DNA from: Sedimentibacter sp. SX930
Lineage (GTDB): Bacteria > Bacillota > Bacilli > Lactobacillales > Aerococcaceae
Assembly (NCBI GenBank): GCA_002155105.1
Contig: MUZD01000016.1
Location: forward strand, 1 to 41,324
Length of the DNA stretch: 41,324 bases
Direction of reading: 5' to 3'
Shown here: one piece after another, positions 15,842 to 25,551 of the stretch
Numbering within the stretch: position 1 is the first letter of the stretch
How the letters are laid out: each line of letters starts with the position of its first letter
Notes under the pieces: model-generated
What the model saw: only the letters and a program-made list of their open reading frames with translations
What the model was told of the DNA's origin: nothing
The model's database searches: none
Made by a program: the position numbers and the translations under genes

Positions 15842-16580
15842 AGAGGACATCCTTTACCTTCTGGCTGTATTCCCCTTCTTCATTGTACACAACGAGCGGC
15901 GGCAGCACACGGAAACCGTCCTCTTTGCCGTCCTTGATGCCTTCGATCAGGATCATGTTCGCTTCCTTGTTCTGTTTCGGGTAAATAAACTGCAGCTTCT
16001 TGGGTGCGATCCGGTTGTTGCGCATAGTTTCCAGGATCTCCATTAAACGATCCGGGCGATGGACGAAGTAGGCCTTGCCTTTCATCTTCAGCAGATGGCT
16101 CGTCTGTTTCATCAATTGGTCCAGCGTCAGATGGATTTCGTGCCGCGCAATCGCAAAAGCATCCAATTCATTCGTAAAACTGGATTCGGTCAGCTTAAAG
16201 TAGGGCGGGTTGCAGGTGATGACGTCGACGGAATCCGGTTTGATGAAGCGGGTCACGTCGTTCACATCCGCGTGCAGGAAGGAAACCTTCTCCTCCAACT
16301 GATTCAGCTGGACTGTCCTGCGGGCCATATCCACCAACCGGTCCTGCAGTTCCACCCCGACGATCGGGTTCTTGGTCTTTCCTGTCAACAGGAACGAGAC
16401 TGCCCCGTTTCCAGCGCAGAGATCGACTATCTTTGCCGGCTTCACGCGCGGCAATTCAGCGAAATCAGCCAAAAGCACCGCATCCAGCGAAAAAGAGAAC
16501 ACGGCTGAACTTTGGATGATCTGGATGTTTTCCCGTTTCAGCACATCCAACCGTTCGCCTTCCTTCAATACATTTTTCAT
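15828..16580 (-). CDS. tRNA1(Val) (adenine(37)-N6)-methyltransferase (YabB/TrmN6 family)
   Basis: A 250-residue SAM-dependent methyltransferase. The SAM motif VDLCAGNGAVSFLL is near residue 50, an acidic VGVELQDRLVDMA follows, and the catalytic ITCNPPYF motif (N6-adenine type) is near 122. The E. coli relative methylates A37 of tRNA-Val. ATG 16580 (MKNVLKEGERLD) is chosen by family N terminus and AATAGGA/AAAGGGG upstream; the ATG at 16610 adds ten non-conserved residues. Gene order matches yabA-yabB-yazA of Bacillus. Confidence 0.92.
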   Translation of the reverse strand: MKNVLKEGERLDVLKRENIQIIQSSAVFSFSLDAVLLADFAELPRVKPAKIVDLCAGNGAVSFLLTGKTKNPIVGVELQDRLVDMARRTVQLNQLEEKVSFLHADVNDVTRFIKPDSVDVITCNPPYFKLTESSFTNELDAFAIARHEIHLTLDQLMKQTSHLLKMKGKAYFVHRPDRLMEILETMRNNRIAPKKLQFIYPKQNKEANMILIEGIKDGKEDGFRVLPPLVVYNEEGEYSQKVKDVLYGEQ

Positions 16581-16748
16581 TCCTATTCCCCTTTGTTTAT
16601 ATATCATCAAACATGCAGCAACTGAAATAAGCTTCAGCCCGCATAGCCATTACATTTATCCTCAAAACAGAGGCCAGGACTTCTGTCCCCGCCTCTGCCA
16701 GTCATGCATCCATCAATTTTTGACAGTATCCGCAGTTGCGGCATACTT

Positions 16749-17099
16749 TTAGTTTTTCCGATCTCTTTCGCCGTAGATGACATCGATACAGAAAACACAG
16801 GGCTCATCATTAAGACGGCGGGAACCATAATAAACATTGCAGACATGAAAACCATCCTCGTACAGCTTCTGTAAATTCAGACGGGACTTCGACATTTCTG
16901 GCTCTTGCTTCTGCGCATCTTCTTTTTCCTTCGTAAGGAAATCGATCCGATCACGCAGATGCTGGTTCTCGATTTGAAGATTTGCGTTCTCTTCTATCAG
17001 GTCATCCATCTTCTCTTGAATCTCTTTAACATCTGCTCCCATCGATGAAATACGGCTTTCCACCCGATGGAATTGGTCATACAAGGCACGTTTATCCAT
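16749..17099 (-). CDS. yabA: Replication initiation control protein YabA
   Basis: A 116-residue protein that restrains replication initiation by bridging DnaA and the DnaN clamp. The N-terminal half is a coiled coil (about 5-65, heptads such as [20 protein letters not shown]). The C-terminal zinc site is HVC...CVFC, complete. ATG 17099 gives the family start [13 protein letters not shown] 17114 would add five residues and has a weaker ribosome site. It lies in the holB-yaaT-yabA order typical of Firmicutes. Confidence 0.95.
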   Translation of the reverse strand: MDKRALYDQFHRVESRISSMGADVKEIQEKMDDLIEENANLQIENQHLRDRIDFLTKEKEDAQKQEPEMSKSRLNLQKLYEDGFHVCNVYYGSRRLNDEPCVFCIDVIYGERDRKN

Positions 17100-17158
17100 T
17101 TTATCCACTCGCATTTTCCATACTTATTTTTCAATCTTATCGTGCAGATCCTTAAATC

Positions 17159-17950
17159 CTATAACTCTGAACTGGCAAACTCAACCGTTTTGTTGTGCTC
17201 GAACAGACGCACTTTGACGACTTGACTGAGCACATTCAATTCCACAACTTTCCCCTTACCCTCGGGTGTCATCACTTCTTGCCCGTAATCAGGCATCGCT
17301 TTTCTGAGGGAGACATACGTATCGTTCTCATAATTCAGGCAGCACATCAAACGGCCGCACAAACCGGATATTTTGGTAGGATTCAAGGACAAACCTTGAT
17401 CCTTCGCCATCTTGATCGAAACCGGCACAAAGTCGCCCAAGAAGGTCGAGCAGCAGAGCGTTCTTCCGCAAGGTCCGATTCCTCCAAGAATCTTGGCCTC
17501 ATCGCGGACACCGATCTGATGCAATTCGATCCTCGTGCGGAAAACAGCCGCCAACTCGCGGACCAATTCCCGAAAATCGATTCGGCCTTCCGAACTAAAA
17601 TGGAAAGTCAAACGACTGCGATCAAAAGTGTATTCCGCTTTGATCAGTTTCATCTCCAATTTCAGCTGTTTCATTTTCGTCTTGCACACGGCAAAGGCTT
17701 CTTTCGCCTCCGCGCGGTTTTTTTCATCCTGCTCGAGGTCCTTTTCGGTCGCAACGCGGATGATGTTTTTATGCGAAAGGATGCCGCCTTCTTCATTGCT
17801 TTTTTTATCGACAATGACGACTTGGCCAATATCGACAGCATTCCCATTATTTATGATCAATTTTTCGTCCATTCTGTACTTTGTCTGGCCTGCTTCATAA
17901 TAAGAGATGGGCCCGACAGGCATAAAACGAACACCAATTACGTTTTTCAT
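17159..17950 (-). CDS. ricT: PSP1-domain protein YaaT (RicT)
   Basis: A 263-residue cytosolic protein that in Bacillus subtilis joins YlbF and YmcA in the Y-complex, which guides RNase Y in mRNA processing and affects sporulation and competence. The PSP1 domain has the characteristic cysteine cluster CGRTLCCSTFLGDF and, 30 residues on, LCGRLMCCLNYE, which in Bacillus bind iron-sulfur clusters. GAGGAG precedes the ATG. It lies between holB and yabA, the standard order. Confidence 0.95.
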   Translation of the reverse strand: MKNVIGVRFMPVGPISYYEAGQTKYRMDEKLIINNGNAVDIGQVVIVDKKSNEEGGILSHKNIIRVATEKDLEQDEKNRAEAKEAFAVCKTKMKQLKLEMKLIKAEYTFDRSRLTFHFSSEGRIDFRELVRELAAVFRTRIELHQIGVRDEAKILGGIGPCGRTLCCSTFLGDFVPVSIKMAKDQGLSLNPTKISGLCGRLMCCLNYENDTYVSLRKAMPDYGQEVMTPEGKGKVVELNVLSQVVKVRLFEHNKTVEFASSEL

Positions 17951-17975
17951 TTTCTTTCTCCTCCAGAAGCTTTAT

Positions 17976-18980
17976 CTATAGGCTATTCCCGAGCGCGATT
18001 TCTTCCAGTACCCCTTGGAGCTGAACATTTGCTTCCAGATGTTTCTTTCCATTGAGGATATTTTCCATATGCCGGGTGATTTCCTGAGGATGCAGTTTTT
18101 CTGCAATGCGCTCGTAATCTTTTCCGTGATTTTTGTTGACGATAGCTTGCTTATTGCTGTACTTGGTATACAGTAAATCACGGTAATAGAATAATAGCAA
18201 GTCCAAAAAGAAGTGCCCATCATTTTTGTCCTTCAGCCCGTCCATCAAGTCGGTCTGCACAAACACAAATGCTTGGGGATTTTTATCGGTCATCAGTTGG
18301 AACCAAGCCCACGTCCGCTTCTTGGATTCGTGGAAGCTTTCCTCTTGGTTCAGCAACAAAGCTGCTTCTTGGTTATTGGTGATGGCCGCCAACAAAGCCG
18401 CATTTTCATGCTTTATCCCCTGTGCCTCCAAGGTTTCCCCTAAAATCTGCTTGTTGATGACCTGGAAATGGACGATTTGGCAACGTGAGCGGATGGTCGG
18501 CAGGATATTTTCCTTGGCCGTGGTCATCAGAATCAGGTAAGTATCTTTCTGCGGCTCCTCCAAAAACGTCAGCAGACTGTTCGAAGCGCTGACCGTCATT
18601 TTTTCGGCGTCATAAATCAGATAGACCTTGCGGCTGCCCTCCATCCCGCTTTTGGAAAGCTCGGCCTTCAGTTCGCGTACTTGGTTGACTTTGATGGTGT
18701 TGCCATCCGGCCTGATTTCCGCCATATCGGGAAATTCGCCCGCCGCAATCCGCAGGCAATGATTGCAGTGCCCACAAGGCTGATCATCCTGCAGCTCCTC
18801 GCAAAAGAGCATCTGAGTTATCCAACGCGCCAATTCTTCCTTACCGGTTCCCTGCGCTCCTTCAAACAAGTAAGCGTGGACCAGTCGTTTTTCACGAATC
18901 GTCCGTTGGAACCTTTCGAGCAGTTCCGGCTGTTGCCTCATCAAAAGCTGTGTCACACCATCCATCCTTTCCTTTGTCAT
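17976..18980 (-). CDS. holB: DNA polymerase III delta' subunit
   Basis: A 334-residue clamp-loader subunit. The AAA+ domain has a P-loop-like EGAQGTGKEELA near residue 38, the zinc knuckle CGHCNHC near 70, an NQVRELKAELSKS region, SASNSLLTFLEEP and the SRC motif RSRCQIVHF. The ATG at 18980 shares one base with the yaaQ stop (TGATG), so translational coupling supports this start even though no strong ribosome site precedes it; ATG 18965 is the alternative. The yaaR gene that often sits between yaaQ and holB in Bacillus is absent. Confidence 0.95.
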   Translation of the reverse strand: MTKERMDGVTQLLMRQQPELLERFQRTIREKRLVHAYLFEGAQGTGKEELARWITQMLFCEELQDDQPCGHCNHCLRIAAGEFPDMAEIRPDGNTIKVNQVRELKAELSKSGMEGSRKVYLIYDAEKMTVSASNSLLTFLEEPQKDTYLILMTTAKENILPTIRSRCQIVHFQVINKQILGETLEAQGIKHENAALLAAITNNQEAALLLNQEESFHESKKRTWAWFQLMTDKNPQAFVFVQTDLMDGLKDKNDGHFFLDLLLFYYRDLLYTKYSNKQAIVNKNHGKDYERIAEKLHPQEITRHMENILNGKKHLEANVQLQGVLEEIALGNSL

Positions 18981-19309
18981 CAGAATCTGTGAAAACTATC
19001 TACCGGCAAGACAAACACGGTCGCTCCGCCTACATGCACTTCCATCGGATAGGCGATTGCGTTGTCCAACGGCACATCCATGCTTACTGGTGTCGCTACA
19101 AATTGCTCACGCGCTTCGCAGTTGGTTTTAATGATCTGCAACACTTCATCGACCCGTTCGTCTTCCACACCGATCATGAAGGTGGTATTGCCGGCGCGCA
19201 GAAATCCGCCTGTAGAAGGCAATTTAGTAGCGCGGACGTTCGCTTCCACCAACTCATCGGACAGGATAGCACTGTCTTTATCTTGAATTATAGCCATAAT
19301 TAATTTCAT
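18980..19309 (-). CDS. darA: Cyclic-di-AMP receptor (DarA/PstA, YaaQ family)
   Basis: A 109-residue PII-like signalling protein that binds cyclic di-AMP as a trimer. It begins MKLIMAIIQDKDS and carries ANVRATKLPSTGGFLRAGNTTFMIG, the family's ligand-loop region, and ends with VGGATVFVLPVDSFHRF. Full length. It sits between tmk and holB as in Bacillus. Its downstream partners are not known in most species. Confidence 0.94.
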   Translation of the reverse strand: MKLIMAIIQDKDSAILSDELVEANVRATKLPSTGGFLRAGNTTFMIGVEDERVDEVLQIIKTNCEAREQFVATPVSMDVPLDNAIAYPMEVHVGGATVFVLPVDSFHRF

Positions 19310-19373
19310 AACAAATCCCCACTTTCTGTATGTTGAAAAGGCTGATCAGTGATGCTTGGCAAATGATCTTGCA

Positions 19374-20015
19374 CTAAAAATAGCTTGGATATCTGTTTTT
19401 GATGATCTGATAGCAAGCTTCCGCTACCTCTTCACGGCTCATCGTCCCATCGACGACCACTATCCGTTCCGGATTAGCCTTCGCCAATTGCTGATAGCCA
19501 GCTCGGACTTTTTCATGGAAGTCGAGCTTTTCCTGGTCCAAACGATTATATTCCCGTTCGTCCAAATTCGCATGGATTCTTTGAATGCCTACTTCCGCCG
19601 GGACATCGATGTACAACGTCACATCCGGATCGAGGCCTTCTGTTGCGAATTGGTTGATTTCGCGGATCCCCTCTTCACCGATGCCTCTTGCGTAGCCTTG
19701 ATAAGCGATTGAACTATCAACAAAACGATCACAAAAAATGACGTCTCCACTTTCCAAAACGGGCAACACCTTTTCGATCAGATGCTGGCGGCGGCTTGCC
19801 GCATACAATAAAGCTTCTGTCCTAGAATCCATGTCCGTATGCGAAGGATCCAGTATCAACGAGCGGATCTTTTCCGCGATTGGGCTTCCACCCGGTTCTC
19901 TCGTCGCTACTACTTTACGGTTCATCTCTTGTTGCAGACGCGGCACTACTTGCTGCAACGCGGTTGTCTTCCCTGAGCCATCCGGCCCTTCGATTGTGAT
20001 GAAAATCCCTCTCAC
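19374..20015 (-). CDS. tmk: Thymidylate kinase
   Basis: A 213-residue enzyme that phosphorylates dTMP to dTDP. The P-loop FITIEGPDGSGKTT is at the N terminus, ATREPGGSPIAEKIR binds dTMP, and FCDRFVDSSIAYQGYARG carries the DR motif. GTG 20015 is preferred: AGGAG lies eight bases upstream, while GTG 20024 abuts that site. A TATAAT at 20046-20051 on the minus strand probably belongs to its promoter. It heads the tmk-to-ydcF operon. Confidence 0.96.
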   Translation of the reverse strand: MRGIFITIEGPDGSGKTTALQQVVPRLQQEMNRKVVATREPGGSPIAEKIRSLILDPSHTDMDSRTEALLYAASRRQHLIEKVLPVLESGDVIFCDRFVDSSIAYQGYARGIGEEGIREINQFATEGLDPDVTLYIDVPAEVGIQRIHANLDEREYNRLDQEKLDFHEKVRAGYQQLAKANPERIVVVDGTMSREEVAEACYQIIKNRYPSYF

Positions 20016-20228
20016 TTTGCACACTCCTACGATTCTAATACTTCCATTATACGCTAAATGAAAGTTTTTTTATACAGATGAATCCGATATAGCTTTGTCA
20101 ATTTTGCAACAATTAATTGCCGTTGTCGGCTTTTTCCGAAAACAGAACAAGTAAACTCCTGGCCCCAAGAAACCCAGTTTTGCTTACAATCACGAAACCC
20201 TTACCCCGATAAAAATGCAAAATAAAAA

Positions 20229-20277
20229 AGAGTAGCTGAGAACCTGTACTCGCAGATCCAACTACTCCTTTATGCGC
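20229..20277 (-). terminator. Terminator of the MFS transporter gene
   Basis: On the minus strand GAGTAG pairs with CTACTC around an inner CTGCGAG/CTCAG stem, followed by CTTTTTT. It lies just after the transporter stop at 20285. Confidence 0.65.
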
Positions 20278-20284
20278 CATGTCC

Positions 20285-21442
20285 CTACTTTATTCCCGAT
20301 TGCTTTAAGGACGCCGTTTTCAATACAACTGCTGCACATACAGGAAAAATGATAAACGTTACAATTGCTGCATTTATATGCATCAGATTACTGATAAATC
20401 CTGACATCAGCGGCGAAATGAAGGAAGCCACACCCATATAAAAGCTTATTGACAACAATTGACCCGTAGATAACAACTTCTCCGGTGTAACCTTATGAAT
20501 CATCATCCGGCTGCCGAGACTAAATAAGGGTACCGTAAAAATTTGCAGAAAACTGGCCACCACGATTATCTCAACGGTAGCTGCGAAATAATAGATCCCA
20601 AACTGGACAAATAAGGCAAGGCAGGTCAGATAGATGAGCATTTCATTTTTTACTTTCCTATTGAAGCGATTTAACAAAAAATAGGCTGGCACTTCGCAAA
20701 ACGACTGAATCGCCCATTTCATTCCCACAAAACGGTAACCTGTCGGAAACGACAGTATTTTATCGATGATCAATGTGTTGTTAGCCACTATCGTCAGATA
20801 AATTAGAAAGAAAACAAATGTAAAAGCAACGTACTGATTGTTCCGGACAAGTTTTATGATATCTTCTTTGCTGATTTCCGCCGAATGGATTTCGTTCCTC
20901 ACATCGTCTTCTTTAATCCTGGATGATAGAAAAAGAAGCAACAAAGCAATTCCGCTGATGATATACGCCAGCATCGCAAAGTGTGTTCCTGACACAAGCA
21001 GAGGCAAGAGTATGCTGCTTATTCCCCAACCTAGAGAACCTACTGCTTTAATTCCAGAGAAATGACTTCGTGCCTTTTTGTTGCTGATAACCCAGTTATC
21101 AACGACTGCTGCCGATGTATTGCATAAGCCACCTGCTATGGCGAGCAAAATGAGGTGTAAAAAGAAAATACGTTTTGTGATAAAGAAAAACAGGGACGAA
21201 AATATTGCCAGACCAACGATGACCGCTACATAAAACATTTTGACGCGCCTCTTTTTATCGCACAAATAGCCAACATAAACTTGAAAAAAGATGGTTGTAA
21301 AACTGTACGAAGCTAACAACCAGCCTCTTTGAATGGAATCATATCCAAGATGCGTCAAATAAGGCACAATCTGGGTCATCAAGCCTGCCATTAATATATG
21401 TTGGGACAGATAGATACCTCTGAAATAGTTGATTAATTTCAT
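20285..21442 (-). CDS. Major facilitator superfamily transporter
   Basis: A 385-residue polytopic membrane protein with about 12 helices in two halves separated by a charged loop (RIKEDDVRNE to KLVRNN, about 175-200). The loop between helices 2 and 3 carries YVGYLCDKKRRVKMFYVA, the MFS motif A pattern. Resemblance is to sugar or nucleoside symporters of the LacY-like type. GGAG precedes the ATG. It lies downstream of glvC-glvA on the same strand with an imperfect terminator between, so it may share their control, perhaps as a sugar exporter or importer; the substrate is unknown. Confidence 0.85.
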   Translation of the reverse strand: MKLINYFRGIYLSQHILMAGLMTQIVPYLTHLGYDSIQRGWLLASYSFTTIFFQVYVGYLCDKKRRVKMFYVAVIVGLAIFSSLFFFITKRIFFLHLILLAIAGGLCNTSAAVVDNWVISNKKARSHFSGIKAVGSLGWGISSILLPLLVSGTHFAMLAYIISGIALLLLFLSSRIKEDDVRNEIHSAEISKEDIIKLVRNNQYVAFTFVFFLIYLTIVANNTLIIDKILSFPTGYRFVGMKWAIQSFCEVPAYFLLNRFNRKVKNEMLIYLTCLALFVQFGIYYFAATVEIIVVASFLQIFTVPLFSLGSRMMIHKVTPEKLLSTGQLLSISFYMGVASFISPLMSGFISNLMHINAAIVTFIIFPVCAAVVLKTASLKQSGIK

Positions 21443-21463
21443 TTTACTCCACTTCTCAAAACA

Positions 21464-21487
21464 GGCCTGAGCATAATTGCTCAGGCC
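21464..21487 (-). terminator. Hairpin between glvA and the MFS gene
   Basis: GGCCTGAGCA / TGCTCAGGCC, a perfect 10-bp stem with a 4-base loop. On the minus strand it is followed by TGTTTTG, a weak T tract, so partial read-through into the MFS gene is likely. Confidence 0.65.
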
Positions 21488-21536
21488 CTCTTATTTTATA
21501 TACGCGCTGGATGAGTAGGGCCCAAAAATGTTCAGC

Positions 21537-22874
<1,338 letters not shown>

Positions 22875-24449
22875 TTACTCCTCGTTGTATAATAAATTTT
22901 CAAATGACTCTCGCACCATCGGAACTGTCAGTCCGACAATTACTTGAATTGCACCTTTTCCGTCATTGACTAAACCATGTGCACCGGTTTGCTGGAATTC
23001 TTGTACTGTTCCCACTTTTTTAGGATCTTTGACTGTCAATCTTAAGCGAGTAGCACAATTCGTTACTTCCACCACGTTATCTTTTCCGCCCAACAATTCT
23101 AAATAAGAGGCTGCTTGGTGAGAATGTCTGCTGCCTTTTTCTCCCTTTTTCTGCAAATAATCTTTTTTGGTATACAGTTGACCGACTTCTGCTGTCTCTT
23201 CTCGCCCCGGTGTCTTCAGATCGAATTTTTTGATCATAAAGGTGAATGTTAAATACCATACGACTGAAAAGAGCAAGCCAATTAAAATCTGAGCGACATA
23301 GGTATTCCCGTGAAATTTCCACAGAGGCAGCCAATTAAGCGTTGTGAAGTTGATGATTCCGCCGCCAAAATCCCCTACAACACCTAAAGCATATGCGGAA
23401 GTGGCTAAAGTCGCTGATAATAAAGCATGGATCAAAAATAATGAAGGCGCCAAGAACAGGAACGTAAACTCAATCGGTTCGGTGATACCGGTCAATATAG
23501 CCGTTAGTGCCGCCGGAACCATAAGCGCGATTACTGTCTTCCTTTTTTCAGGCTTAGCCGCTTTAATGATAGCTGCGCTTAACCCGATTGATCCGAATAT
23601 TTTTGACATCCCGGATAGTGCAAATCCGCCCATTGGGTACATCTCTTTTAAGCTTTGAGCGGATGTTTGAAACTCTCCAATATGTGATGCCCAGTATGCA
23701 GCCATTCCCCCTTGAACTACTGCATTATCATAGGCAAACGGGGAATAGATAAAGTGATGCATTCCTGTTGGTATCAATATTTTTTCAAGGAATGAGTATA
23801 CCCAAACTCCGAGGTTGCCTGAATTAATGAAAAATCCTTGTAAGGATCTCACGCCTTCCTGTATGACTGGCCAAACAAAAGCCATCAGGACGGCTACCGG
23901 AATCATGGCAAAAAATGCAAGCATCGTTACAAAAACGGAACCGCTGAATATGGATAGGACTTCTGGCAAAGGCTGTTCAAAATATTTATTATGTAAATAC
24001 ACAGTAATTCCGGATACTAACAAGGCTCCTACCATACCTGTATCCAGACTTTTGATACCGGCAATCATAGCCAGACCACTTGATCCGCCCACATCCTGCA
24101 TGATGTCCGCCATGAATGTAGTTGGCCAATACGTCAGTAAAGCGTTGATAAAATAATTAAATGTCAAATAGGCAACCAAAGCTTCCATTGCGGCTCTTCC
24201 GGAATGCTTTTTCGCGAGTCCGATAGGCAAGCCTACTACAAATAAAAGTGGTAATTGGAAAAAGACCGTCCATCCGCCCGCCGCTATAAGATTCCAGAAT
24301 TTCCACCAAAATGTTCCCTCGTGGGCGATTTGACCCATGATTTGTTCATTTTGGAACAAAATCGCCAAACCAACAATGACACCCGAAAAAGAGAAAAGCA
24401 TAACTGGAGCTAGCATAGCTCCCCCAAATCGCTGAACTTTCTTCATCAT
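22875..24449 (-). CDS. glvC: PTS alpha-glucoside EIICB component
   Basis: A 524-residue membrane transporter that imports and phosphorylates maltose-type alpha-glucosides. The EIIC part (about 1-420, some ten helices) includes MKKVQRFGGAMLAPVMLF, TGMHHFIYSPF and GITEPIEFTFLFL. After a linker, the EIIB domain has the phospho-cysteine in VVEVTNCATRLRLTV. There is no EIIA domain and none nearby, so a glucose-type EIIA from elsewhere must supply phosphate. Two ATGs open the frame behind GGTGG. It is divergent from an RpiR regulator. Confidence 0.94.
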   Translation of the reverse strand: MMKKVQRFGGAMLAPVMLFSFSGVIVGLAILFQNEQIMGQIAHEGTFWWKFWNLIAAGGWTVFFQLPLLFVVGLPIGLAKKHSGRAAMEALVAYLTFNYFINALLTYWPTTFMADIMQDVGGSSGLAMIAGIKSLDTGMVGALLVSGITVYLHNKYFEQPLPEVLSIFSGSVFVTMLAFFAMIPVAVLMAFVWPVIQEGVRSLQGFFINSGNLGVWVYSFLEKILIPTGMHHFIYSPFAYDNAVVQGGMAAYWASHIGEFQTSAQSLKEMYPMGGFALSGMSKIFGSIGLSAAIIKAAKPEKRKTVIALMVPAALTAILTGITEPIEFTFLFLAPSLFLIHALLSATLATSAYALGVVGDFGGGIINFTTLNWLPLWKFHGNTYVAQILIGLLFSVVWYLTFTFMIKKFDLKTPGREETAEVGQLYTKKDYLQKKGEKGSRHSHQAASYLELLGGKDNVVEVTNCATRLRLTVKDPKKVGTVQEFQQTGAHGLVNDGKGAIQVIVGLTVPMVRESFENLLYNEE

Positions 24450-24480
24450 AAAATGAAGTTCACCACCATCTTTTTATTTT

Positions 24481-24500
24481 TAAATAAAGCGCTTTATTTA
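24481..24500. promoter_or_regulatory. 20-bp perfect palindrome, probable RpiR operator for glvC-glvA
   Basis: TAAATAAAGCGCTTTATTTA is a perfect 20-base palindrome 31 bases upstream of glvC. On the minus strand it begins inside a TTGTAA -35 candidate and fills the spacer to a poor AAAATA. It is the best candidate operator for the divergent regulator; the promoter itself is not clear. Confidence 0.55.
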
Positions 24501-24579
24501 CAAGTAGTTTAACAGTTCACTCCCTATATAGTAAGGGGTTGCAATGAAATAGGAGGACTTCACAGTATATAAATTTTTA

Positions 24580-24604
24580 TCACAAAAAAGTGTGACTGTT
24601 CACA
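24580..24604. promoter_or_regulatory. Interlocked TCACA/TGTGA inverted repeats
   Basis: TCACA-N6-TGTGA (24580-24595) and TGTGA-N4-TCACA (24591-24604) share the middle arm. They lie just upstream of the rpiR promoter. The pattern is visible; which protein, if any, binds is unknown. Confidence 0.3.
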
Positions 24605-24613
24605 TATTCCAGC

Positions 24614-24642
24614 TTGTAAAACGCTTACTCAATCGTTATACT
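24614..24642 (+). promoter_or_regulatory. Promoter of the glv regulator, with an overlapping cre-like sequence
   Basis: TTGTAA (24614-24619), a 17-base spacer, then TATACT (24637-24642). GTAAAACGCTTAC (24616-24628) over the -35 has a cre-like core and arms but is one base off the ideal palindrome, so CcpA control is only possible. Confidence 0.6.
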
Positions 24643-24670
24643 TGGTTCTGTAACAGAAGGAGGGGCTCCA

Positions 24671-25432
24671 TTGCTAGAAGAAAAAATCAATGAAGTTTTT
24701 GACGAATTGTCTGAAACAGATCACTCAATTTGGGCTTATGTTTTGAAGAATAAAAACGCAGTACGTACCATGACCATTAATGATGTAGCAAATGCCTGCA
24801 GCGTTTCGAGAACCACCATCATGAGATTCAGTCAAAAACTGGGCTTTTCTGGTTTTTCCGAATTCAAGTATGCACTTAAACAGGAAACAGATTCCGTCTC
24901 ATCAATTTTTTCTCAGTCTGAAGATATCATTTTAGAAAATCATACATTTACAATTAACAATTTAAAGCAGAAAGATTTTTCTGCTATATGTGAACTCATC
25001 TCAACTGCGGGTCGCATATTTATTTATGGTTCAGGAGACATCCAAAAACTTGTTTGCAATTATATCAAAATGCTTTTTTTGCATAGCGGTGTCCTCGTTT
25101 ATAATTTTGATGCCATCTATATTAACGAAGAATTCTACAATTTGATAACCGAAGATGATGTCGTTATATTAATCACTTTGAGTGGGGATTCAGAATCGAT
25201 CGAAAAGATAGCTAAGAAATTAAAAAATAGAAATGTAAAAACAATTGCAATCACAAAGCTGAAAAACTCATCCATGACAAAATTGAGTACAGAAAATATT
25301 TACATTTACAATTCAAAAGTACCTTTGACAGCTGATCCTAATAATCTTTTCGAATCAACCTCCATTCTCTTTTTTGTAGCTGAATTTTTATTGATAAAAT
25401 ATAATCAATGGCAACAAAACGCACTCACTTGA
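24671..25432 (+). CDS. RpiR/MurR-family regulator of the alpha-glucoside locus (GlvR-like)
   Basis: A 253-residue regulator. The helix-turn-helix is in INDVANACSVSRTTIMRFSQK (about 36-56), and the SIS domain has IFIYGSGDIQKLV and VILITLSGDSESIEKIA. The start is TTG behind AAGGAGG. It is divergent from glvC-glvA, the arrangement of glvR in Bacillus relatives, where the protein activates the operon when maltose is present. A very long hairpin follows it. Sequence around this gene is AT-rich compared with the housekeeping genes nearby. Confidence 0.92.
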   Translation: MLEEKINEVFDELSETDHSIWAYVLKNKNAVRTMTINDVANACSVSRTTIMRFSQKLGFSGFSEFKYALKQETDSVSSIFSQSEDIILENHTFTINNLKQKDFSAICELISTAGRIFIYGSGDIQKLVCNYIKMLFLHSGVLVYNFDAIYINEEFYNLITEDDVVILITLSGDSESIEKIAKKLKNRNVKTIAITKLKNSSMTKLSTENIYIYNSKVPLTADPNNLFESTSILFFVAEFLLIKYNQWQQNALT

Positions 25433-25473
25433 TGGTATACTTCCAGTCGGCCAAATAATGCTCTTATACTGAA

Positions 25474-25526
25474 AATGGACCATGTGGACAGACACTGTTT
25501 TTTAGCGTCTGTCCACATGGTCCATT
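25474..25526. terminator. 20-bp perfect stem-loop between convergent genes
   Basis: A perfect 20-bp inverted repeat (25474-25493 with 25507-25526) around a 13-base loop containing TTTTTT. It begins AATGGACC. It lies between the plus-strand regulator and the minus-strand ABC gene and probably terminates both, although neither side has a strong T tract. Confidence 0.7.
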
Positions 25527-25551
25527 ATTTATAGAACTACTTTATCTTGCA

